Shown here piece by piece: positions 5,039 through 9,663 of a stretch of 9,663 nucleotides of DNA. Each line of letters opens with the position of its first letter. Position 1 is the first letter of the stretch. The DNA is from JBKQWK01 sp052139595. Its GTDB lineage: Bacteria; Actinomycetota; Thermoleophilia; UBA2241. Made by a program: the position numbers and the translations under genes. Below the pieces are notes generated by a model, which was not told where the DNA came from, did no database searches, and worked only from the letters and a program-made list of their open reading frames with translations. The DNA is taken from assembly GCA_052139595.1 (NCBI GenBank), contig JBKQWK010000122.1, forward strand, positions 1 to 9,663, read 5' to 3'.

Positions 5039-6111
5039 GATTGATTGCAGACAAGAGGACGCTGGTACAGATGGCGGTCGCCGGCCTGATCGCGCTGGTC
5101 GTGCTGGCGGCGGCGACGGGCTGCGGTGGCTCCGCCGGCTCAGCGGCAGCAGTCGCGCCGGCGGCGACCAGCGCTGCCGCGGCAGCCGCCGCGGGGACCA
5201 GGCCGGAGGTGGCCAAGGTCGACCTGATCATGGACTGGGAGCCGTGGGTACTCGATATTCCCATTGACGTTGCTCAGGCCAAGGGGTACTACGCGGCCGC
5301 CGGCCTGACGGTATCGCAGACGCTGCCGTCGCAAGCGACAGATGTAGTCAAATTCGTCTCGACCGGCAAGTCTCAGTTCGGCCTTTACTACGCCCCCGAC
5401 ATTCTCACCAGCGCGGCCGAGGGAGCGCCCGTTCTCTCGATAGGCAGCCTCATGAGTCATGCGCCGGTTGGGCTGGCGATGGCCCCCGGTGTGCAGGCGA
5501 GCAAGCCGTCGGACCTGATCGGCAAAGTGGTTGGTGTGCCGTTGATCCCGTCCACACGGGCCTCTTTCGCCTCGTTGCTGAAAGCTGGTGGCGTAAATCC
5601 CAATGACGTCAAGGTGGTCGACCCCGGCTATGACCTGGTGGCGCCGCTGCTGGCTGGTACATTGCAAGCCGTGGCGGTGACTCAATTCGGCGAACTCGTG
5701 CAGGCCGACGCTGCCGGTCACAAGCTGGTGTACATGGACTTTCGCCAGTGGGGTACGCCCGACTATGCCTTTCTCAACATGGTTGCCAACCGTGCCTTCG
5801 CCGAGAAGAATCCCAACACCGTGCGTGCCTTCGTCAAGGCGACGCTGGCCGGTCTCACCTACGCTGCTCAGCATCCGCAAGAGGCTGTTGACATTTACGT
5901 TGCCCGCCATCCCGAGCTGAAGAAGGGTCTGCTCCTGGCGCAGTGGCGGGCGGCCCTGCCGTCAATGGCGACCGCCGGTGCCGAGCCGGCCGGCTGGCAG
6001 AACCTGCAGTCCTGGGGCAAGCTCAACAGCTGGCTCGTGCAGGGCGGATTGCTCAGCAAACCGGTTGCCGTGAATACCGTTGTGACCAATCAGTACCTGC
6101 CAGCGCCGTGA
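5035..6111 (+). CDS. NMT1/THI5-like substrate-binding lipoprotein of ABC importer
   Basis: A 358-residue extracytoplasmic binding protein. Residues 1-30 are a lipoprotein signal: KR-containing start, hydrophobic core LIALVVLAAATGC with Cys30 as the lipid site. An Ala-rich linker (about 31-55) follows, then an NMT1/THI5 or SsuA/TauA-type fold with DWEPW (67-71), AQAKGYYAAAGLTV, the 'STGKSQFGLYYAPDIL' loop and DLIGKVVGVPL. The DW-x-P at the start of the domain resembles thiamine-pyrimidine-binding proteins (ThiY, THI5), where this region contacts a small heteroaromatic ring. GAAAGGA precedes the ATG, which overlaps the permease stop. The B12 riboswitch and adjacent cobUTS make a cobamide precursor, perhaps a lower-ligand base, the favoured guess. 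Taurine/sulfonate-like substrates remain possible. Confidence 0.88.
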   Translation: MRLIADKRTLVQMAVAGLIALVVLAAATGCGGSAGSAAAVAPAATSAAAAAAAGTRPEVAKVDLIMDWEPWVLDIPIDVAQAKGYYAAAGLTVSQTLPSQATDVVKFVSTGKSQFGLYYAPDILTSAAEGAPVLSIGSLMSHAPVGLAMAPGVQASKPSDLIGKVVGVPLIPSTRASFASLLKAGGVNPNDVKVVDPGYDLVAPLLAGTLQAVAVTQFGELVQADAAGHKLVYMDFRQWGTPDYAFLNMVANRAFAEKNPNTVRAFVKATLAGLTYAAQHPQEAVDIYVARHPELKKGLLLAQWRAALPSMATAGAEPAGWQNLQSWGKLNSWLVQGGLLSKPVAVNTVVTNQYLPAP

Positions 6112-7088
6112 ACATCGTCGACCAAAAGCCTGCGGGTGTAACCGGTCGCGCGCGCGACAGCGGCGGGTCGGAGCAGGCCGGCGGGGGGCCGCAGCGCAGC
6201 GACGCCGCCGGTCAGGCGCGAGCCGGCGCCGCGGCCGTGACTGTGCGCGGTCTCGACGCCGGCTACGGCGAGCGGCCGGCGGCAGCGCCGATTCTGGCCA
6301 GTCTCAACTTCACGCTGACTTCCGGCTCTCGCCTCGCGGTCGTGGGCAAGAGCGGCTGCGGCAAGAGCACCCTGCTGCACGTGCTGGCCGGCTTGCTGGC
6401 GCCGACGGCCGGCGAGGTACGGGTCGACAACCTCGTCGTTGCCGGTAGCGACCCCGACGGATCGGGCCGGTCGAGCTGCCGATCGGGTCACGCCGCCTAT
6501 ATGTTTCAGCAGGATCTGCTCCTGCCCTGGAAAACGGTCCTCGGCAATGCCGTCTTCACCGCCGAGGTGGCGCGCCGAAACCGGCCCGGGGGCGTTCGCT
6601 CGGCGGCCGATCTGCGCGCCCAGGCCGGTGTGATCCTGCGCGAGTTTGGCCTCGGATCGGCCCTGAACTCGCTGCCGGCACAGCTCTCCGGAGGCATGCG
6701 TCAGCGTGTGGCTTTGGCTCGCACGCTGGTCCTGGGAAGGGGGCTGGTGCTCCTCGACGAGCCGTTCGGCAGTCTCGATGCTCTGACGCGGGCCGAGATG
6801 CAGCGCTGGCTGCTCGAGGTCATGGCGGCACATCCGGCCACGTGGGTTCTGGTCACTCACGATGTGCGTGAGGCGGTTCTGCTCGGTGATCGAGTGGCCG
6901 TGCTCGCCGGCCAGCCGGCGAGCCTCGCCGGCTGGACCGAGGTGTCCCTGAGCGCAGCAGAGCGGCAAGGCCTTGCCGAGCTGGAAACCGGCGCCGCTGG
7001 CGTTGTTGACCTCGACCTCGCGGCGGCGACCATGCGTCGCTTGACCGCGCAGGTACGTGATCAGCTGGCGGAAAGGAGGACGGCGTGA
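6108..7088 (+). CDS. ABC transporter ATPase, SsuB/TauB/ThiZ type
   Basis: A 326-residue ATP-binding subunit that powers the importer encoded just upstream. Motifs: Walker A GKSGCGKST (80-88), Q-loop MFQQDLLLPW (Gln134), signature LSGGMRQR (from 193), Walker B LVLLDEPFGSLD (Asp217, Glu218) and switch His251 (VTHDVREAV). The GTG at 6108 overlaps the binding-protein stop (GTGA), in the style of the other junctions, but has no clear Shine-Dalgarno and would add a 43-residue Gly/Ala/Arg-rich head. GTG at 6237 (VTVRGLDAGY) would give the usual family start, so the N-terminus is uncertain. The region between Walker A and the Q-loop and a segment after it (RRNRPGGVRSAADLRAQ) are longer than usual. 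The stop again overlaps a GTG (GTGA at 7085) preceded by the best Shine-Dalgarno in the window, though no recognisable gene follows. Confidence 0.92.
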   Translation: MNIVDQKPAGVTGRARDSGGSEQAGGGPQRSDAAGQARAGAAAVTVRGLDAGYGERPAAAPILASLNFTLTSGSRLAVVGKSGCGKSTLLHVLAGLLAPTAGEVRVDNLVVAGSDPDGSGRSSCRSGHAAYMFQQDLLLPWKTVLGNAVFTAEVARRNRPGGVRSAADLRAQAGVILREFGLGSALNSLPAQLSGGMRQRVALARTLVLGRGLVLLDEPFGSLDALTRAEMQRWLLEVMAAHPATWVLVTHDVREAVLLGDRVAVLAGQPASLAGWTEVSLSAAERQGLAELETGAAGVVDLDLAAATMRRLTAQVRDQLAERRTA

Positions 7089-7128
7089 GGGGCGGCGTGA
7101 GGGGCGGCATGAAGGACGGCGTGACGGC
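7081..7128 (+). repeat. Four tandem 12-bp repeats at the ATPase 3' end
   Basis: Units are CGGCGTGAGGGG (7081), CGGCGTGAGGGG (7093), CGGCATGAAGGA (7105) and CGGCGTGACGGC (7117). Each holds a GTG or ATG, and the first three hold a purine-rich GAGGGG/AAGGA four bases before the next start codon, so each unit looks like a small ribosome-binding site plus start. The array begins with the last codons of the ATPase gene. Confidence 0.75.
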
Positions 7129-7154
7129 GGTCAGGTGTGATGCCGATGGCCGGT

Positions 7155-7184
7155 TTGACCGTCCGCGGCGCCGTGCGCTAGTGT
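7155..7184 (+). promoter_or_regulatory. Promoter of the cobUTS operon
   Basis: TTGACC (7155-7160), 18-base spacer, TAGTGT (7179-7184). The expected start is near 7191, just before the aptamer. It mirrors the promoter of riboswitch 1 in -35 context (GGCCGGTTTGACC), spacer length and the TAnnnT form of the -10. Confidence 0.55.
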
Positions 7185-7190
7185 GGAATC

Positions 7191-7346
7191 AGAGTTTGCC
7201 CAGAGCAGGCGGGAAGCCGGTACGAAGCCGGCGCTGCCCCGCAACTGTGACCGCCACGAACGTCGCTCGTATGGCCACTGTCCCGCTGGGATGGGAAGGC
7301 GCGGCCAGTAGGATGAAGCGGAAGCCAGGAAACCGCCGTCATGGGT
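7191..7346 (+). promoter_or_regulatory. Cobalamin riboswitch 2 (aptamer)
   Basis: Class-defining segments are present in order: GCGGGAAGCCGGTACGAAGC, GGCGCTGCCCCGCAACTGTG, GGCCACTG in the middle, GGCCAGTAGGATGAAGCG, and the B12 box AGCCAGGAAACCGCC (7323-7337). A short closing stem may form from GCCCA (7198-7202) and TGGGT (7342-7346). No terminator hairpin with a U-run lies between it and cobU, while a strong Shine-Dalgarno GGGAGGA (7366-7372) lies 20 bases after it, so control is probably by hiding the ribosome site. The aptamer differs clearly in sequence from riboswitch 1, so it is not a recent duplication. Confidence 0.94.
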
Positions 7347-7377
7347 CGCTGCTTCAATGCCTCGAGGGAGGACCGCG

Positions 7378-7407
7378 GTGCTAGTCAGCGGCATCTGTCA
7401 TGTCTGA
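7378..7407 (+). CDS. Candidate 9-residue leader peptide overlapping the cobU start
   Basis: GTG at 7378 has GGGAGGA (7366-7372) five bases upstream, a near-ideal initiation site, and the frame encodes only MLVSGICHV before TGA at 7405-7407. This overlaps the first codons of cobU (ATG at 7400), which has no Shine-Dalgarno of its own. Ribosomes finishing the leader would be placed to start cobU, so the riboswitch could control cobU through the leader's ribosome site. This is inference from spacing alone. Confidence 0.4.
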   Translation: MLVSGICHV

Positions 7408-8056
7408 TCGTGGTCGGTTCGTTCTCGTGCTCGGCGGCGCCCGCGGCGGCAAGAGCGGCTTCGCCGAACAGCTTGCCGCCGATCTGGCCGCCGCTCACCG
7501 CGGCCGAGTCACGTATCTTGCCACCTCGGAGACCAACGATGCCGAGATGGCGGCGCGGGTGGCGGCGCATCGCGCCGCCCGGCCCGCCGCCTGGACGACC
7601 GTCGAGTGCCCGCGCGAAGTGCCGGCGGCGCTGCGCGCTCACGCCGCCGGCAGCGACGTCTTTCTGCTCGATTGCGTCACCTTCTGGGTCAGCAATCTGC
7701 TCTTTGCCCAGGGCGCCTTTGGCGGTACCGATCCCGGCGACGAGTTTAACTACGACAAGTCGCTGCTGTCGGCCGAGCAGGAGCGGGCCGCGTCGGTGCG
7801 GGTGAGCACGGCGATTGACGATCTGCTCGTGGCGCTGACGGCGACGAAGGCAACCCTGGTTGCCGTCAGCAACGAGGTTGGCCTCGGCGTCGTGCCCGAA
7901 TACCCGCTGGCGCGCCTCTATCGCGACGAGCTGGGCCGTGCCAATCAGCGCCTGGCCGCGGCGGCCGACAAGGTCTATCTCCTGGTTGCCGGGCTGCCGC
8001 TCGATCTCAAAGCCCTGACACTTTCCCCCTCGTTTCTGAAGGAGCTTGAACCGTGA
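7400..8056 (+). CDS. cobU: Adenosylcobinamide kinase / adenosylcobinamide-phosphate guanylyltransferase
   Basis: Bifunctional cytoplasmic enzyme that phosphorylates adenosylcobinamide and transfers GMP to give AdoCbi-GDP for CobS. It begins with the CobU P-loop LGGARGGKS (11-19), followed by VTYLATSETNDAEMAARVAAHRAARPAAW, where His57 matches the histidine that carries GMP in Salmonella CobU. FLLDCVTFWVSNLL and the closing block NEVGLGVVPEYPLARLYRDELGRANQRLAAAADKVYLLVAGLPL are family signatures. At 218 residues it is longer than the usual ~180. The extra length is a segment around residues 104-128 (AFGGTDPGDEFNYDKS) between the two domains. The ATG at 7400 has no Shine-Dalgarno; it may depend on the overlapping short leader. 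It ends in a GTGA overlap with cobT. Controlled by riboswitch 2. Confidence 0.95.
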   Translation: MSDRGRFVLVLGGARGGKSGFAEQLAADLAAAHRGRVTYLATSETNDAEMAARVAAHRAARPAAWTTVECPREVPAALRAHAAGSDVFLLDCVTFWVSNLLFAQGAFGGTDPGDEFNYDKSLLSAEQERAASVRVSTAIDDLLVALTATKATLVAVSNEVGLGVVPEYPLARLYRDELGRANQRLAAAADKVYLLVAGLPLDLKALTLSPSFLKELEP

Positions 8057-9138
8057 CTGACTTGCTGTCGCAGACGATAGGCCAGATCCGCCCGCTTGAC
8101 GTCGATGCTATGCGTGCTGCCGAAGAGCGGCAGATGCAGCTGACGAAGCCGCCCAAAGCACTCGGGCGGCTGGAGTCGATTTCCGTGCGCCTGTCCGGCA
8201 TCAAGGGGCAGGCGCTGCCCACGCTCGAGCACAAGATGATCGCCGTCATGGCCGCTGATCACGGCGTCGTTGCCGAGGGCGTCAGTGCTTTTCCGGCCGA
8301 GGTGACGCCGGGCATGGTACTTAACTTCGCTGCCGGCGGTGCCGCGATCAATGTGATCGGCGGCCTGGTCGGTGCCCGGGTGGTGGTCACCGACGTGGGC
8401 GTGAACGCCGACTTGAGCGCTGCCGTCGGCGTGCGTCAGCGTAAGGTACGCATGGGTACGGCCAACATGGCGCAGGGTCCGGCGATGAGCCGTGAGGAGG
8501 CGATCCGGGCGATTGAGGTCGGCATCGAACTGGTCGCCGAGGAGTACAGGAATGGTCTCGACATCGTCGCCACCGGCGAGATGGGCATCGGCAATACGAC
8601 CGCTGCCTCGGCCGTGATTGCGGCCCTCACCGGCGAGCCGGTGGCAAAAGTGACCGGCCGCGGTACCGGGATCAGCAAAGAAGCTCTGCCGGCTAAGGTA
8701 GCGGTGATCGAGAAGGCGTTGGCGGTCAACCAGCCCGACGCCGGCGACGCTATCGATGTGCTTGCCAAGGTTGGCGGTCTGGAGATTGCCGCCATGACCG
8801 GTGTCTTTCTCGGCGGTGCCGCTCACCGTGTGCCGGTGGTCATGGACGGTTTCATTTCGGCGGCGGCGGCGCTCGTCGCCGTGCGCCTCTGCCACGAGTG
8901 CGTCGACTACATTTTGCCCAGCCATGTGAGCATCGAGGTTGGCCACCAGGTCGTGCTCGACGAACTCGGCATGACGCCGCTGTTTGACCTGGAGATGCGT
9001 CTTGGCGAGGGTACTGGCGCGGCGCTGGCGATGCTACTGTACGACGCTGCCGCGCGCACCCTGGTCGAGATGGCGACGTTTGCCAGCGCCGGCGTAGCCG
9101 GTGATCCCAACGAGGCTGACAGCGACCTGGGTCGCTGA
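8053..9138 (+). CDS. cobT: Nicotinate-nucleotide--dimethylbenzimidazole phosphoribosyltransferase
   Basis: Transfers phosphoribose from nicotinate mononucleotide to a lower-ligand base, normally 5,6-dimethylbenzimidazole, giving the alpha-ribotide joined by CobS. At 361 residues it is close to the usual 340-360. Visible signatures: LTKPPKALGRLESI, AADHGVVAEGVSAFPAEVTPGMVLNF, GEMGIGNTTAASAV, VTGRGTGIS, FLGGAAHRVPVVMDGFI and DLEMRLGEGTGAALAM, where Glu319 corresponds to the catalytic base Glu317 of Salmonella CobT. No key segment is missing. The GTG start overlaps the cobU stop (GTGA, 8053-8056) and has AAGGAG eight bases upstream. Base specificity cannot be read from sequence by eye; CobT relatives vary in which benzimidazole or purine they accept. 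Confidence 0.97.
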   Translation: MTDLLSQTIGQIRPLDVDAMRAAEERQMQLTKPPKALGRLESISVRLSGIKGQALPTLEHKMIAVMAADHGVVAEGVSAFPAEVTPGMVLNFAAGGAAINVIGGLVGARVVVTDVGVNADLSAAVGVRQRKVRMGTANMAQGPAMSREEAIRAIEVGIELVAEEYRNGLDIVATGEMGIGNTTAASAVIAALTGEPVAKVTGRGTGISKEALPAKVAVIEKALAVNQPDAGDAIDVLAKVGGLEIAAMTGVFLGGAAHRVPVVMDGFISAAAALVAVRLCHECVDYILPSHVSIEVGHQVVLDELGMTPLFDLEMRLGEGTGAALAMLLYDAAARTLVEMATFASAGVAGDPNEADSDLGR

Positions 9139-9179
9139 GCTGACCTGCTCGGACGATCTGACGGTGGTGACAGCTGACC

Positions 9180-9663
9180 ATGACGACTTCGCCTACAGGC
9201 GACGTTGATCGTGCCGGCCGCGGGTGGCTTGCCACCCGCGGGCGGCACCTGACGCTGGCAGTGACCTTTCTCACCAGTCTGCCGCTGCCGGTGAATGGCG
9301 AGGTCGCGCCCGCCGACCTGTCGGCTAGTCTCGGCTGGCATCCGCTCGTTGGCCTTGGCATTGGCGCCGCCGCCTGGGGCGTCTACGCCGGTTTGCTCAG
9401 CCTGCTGCCGGCGCTCGTGGCGGCAGCGCTGGTGGTCCTGGCGCTTGAGCTGTTCACGCGCGGTCTTCACCTTGATGGCCTCATGGATACCTTTGACGGC
9501 TACTTCAGCGGCGCGCCGCGCGAGCGGGCGCTCGAGATCATGAAGGATAGTCGCGTGGGCGCTATGGGCGTGCTCGGCGCCGTGATGCTGCTCATCGTCA
9601 AGGTGGCGGCGCTGGCGGCGCTGACGCGAGCGGGCGCGGCGGCTCCGCTGCTGGCCGGCTGGG
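9180..9663 (+). CDS. cobS: Adenosylcobinamide-GDP ribazoletransferase (cobalamin synthase), 3' truncated by window
   Basis: Integral membrane enzyme joining AdoCbi-GDP and alpha-ribazole(-phosphate) to the finished cobamide, the last assembly step. The 161 codons present run open to the window edge; full-length family members have about 250 residues. Signatures: the N-terminal LAVTFLTSLPLP (27-38), then hydrophobic segments, then LELFTRGLHLDGLMDTFDGYFSG with the metal-binding aspartates (Asp99, 103, 106), and ERALEIMKDSRVGAMGVLG. The ATG at 9180 lies 41 bases after the cobT stop with only a weak GGTGG upstream. An in-frame stop at 9168 limits earlier starts. Part of the cobUTS operon under riboswitch 2. 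The phosphatase gene of the pathway (cobC) is not in the window. Confidence 0.95.
   Translation, partial: MTTSPTGDVDRAGRGWLATRGRHLTLAVTFLTSLPLPVNGEVAPADLSASLGWHPLVGLGIGAAAWGVYAGLLSLLPALVAAALVVLALELFTRGLHLDGLMDTFDGYFSGAPRERALEIMKDSRVGAMGVLGAVMLLIVKVAALAALTRAGAAAPLLAGW

Larger units (their letters stand above)
7085..7384 (+). other. Doubtful 99-codon frame spanning riboswitch 2
   Basis: GGAAAGGAGG (7071-7080) followed after four bases by GTG at 7085, overlapping the ATPase stop, is an excellent initiation signal. The frame that follows stays open through the whole second riboswitch to TAG at 7382-7384. The product would be a basic, low-complexity protein (MRGGVRGGMKDGV at the start) with no recognisable domain, and most of its codons are dictated by the riboswitch RNA. 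Either it is a remnant junction of a lost operon gene, or translation across the aptamer has a regulatory effect. I do not claim a functional protein. Confidence 0.25.

Noticed and set aside
4328..6968. Long minus-strand open frames opposite the ABC genes
   Set aside because: Composition-driven mirror frames of GC-rich genes; no domains, and the plus-strand genes are clear.
7975..8946. A 323-codon minus-strand frame opposite cobU/cobT
   Set aside because: Entirely antisense to well-conserved cobT; His/Asp/Gly-rich with no recognisable domain.
1..9663. CRISPR array, tRNA, rRNA, insertion sequence or integrase
   Set aside because: No spaced direct-repeat array, no cloverleaf-like sequence, no transposase or integrase motif and no terminal inverted repeats were found in reading both strands.

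Overview
This window comes from a high-GC bacterium. The chromosome uses GTG starts freely and joins genes by GTGA/ATGA stop-start overlaps. Two promoters look like TTGAC-N18-TAnnnT, and there is a cysteine-free Crp/Fnr-type regulator, a clostridial-style ferredoxin and two cobalamin riboswitches. I read this as an anaerobic or facultative organism, possibly an anaerobic actinobacterial-type lineage. That placement is inference; no rRNA or other marker is present.

Left part (1-3698), mostly minus strand: (i) about 600 bases with no intact gene, holding what looks like the last ~35 codons of an Eco57I/N6-adenine-methylase-like protein; (ii) an ACR3/bile-acid:sodium-symporter-type permease with an almost consensus sigma-70 promoter and a palindrome over its -10; (iii) a 4Fe-4S ferredoxin-like protein with an extra C-terminal CxxC...CxxC element. 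Its promoter carries a perfect TTGAC-N4-GTCAA Fnr-type box centred 41.5 bases before the predicted start; (iv) a short plus-strand SHOCT-domain membrane protein behind a TTCACA-N5-TTCACA direct repeat; (v) a Crp/Fnr/Dnr regulator whose helix (E..SR) suits that box and whose mRNA may be leaderless.

Right part (3815-9663), plus strand: two consecutive cobalamin-riboswitch units. Unit 1 is promoter, riboswitch, strong intrinsic terminator, then a three-gene ABC importer (permease, NMT1/THI5-like lipoprotein, ATPase) joined by 4-base overlaps. Unit 2 is promoter, riboswitch with no terminator (probably translational control), then cobU-cobT-cobS, the nucleotide-loop assembly genes of cobamide synthesis. 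cobS runs off the window end.

Taken together, the right part looks like a B12-repressed salvage and assembly module. An ABC importer of the family that carries thiamine-pyrimidine and sulfonate-like small molecules imports an unknown substrate. CobU activates cobinamide, CobT activates the lower-ligand base, and CobS joins the two halves. The importer's substrate is the main open question; a lower-ligand base such as a benzimidazole, or another cobamide precursor, is the natural hypothesis.
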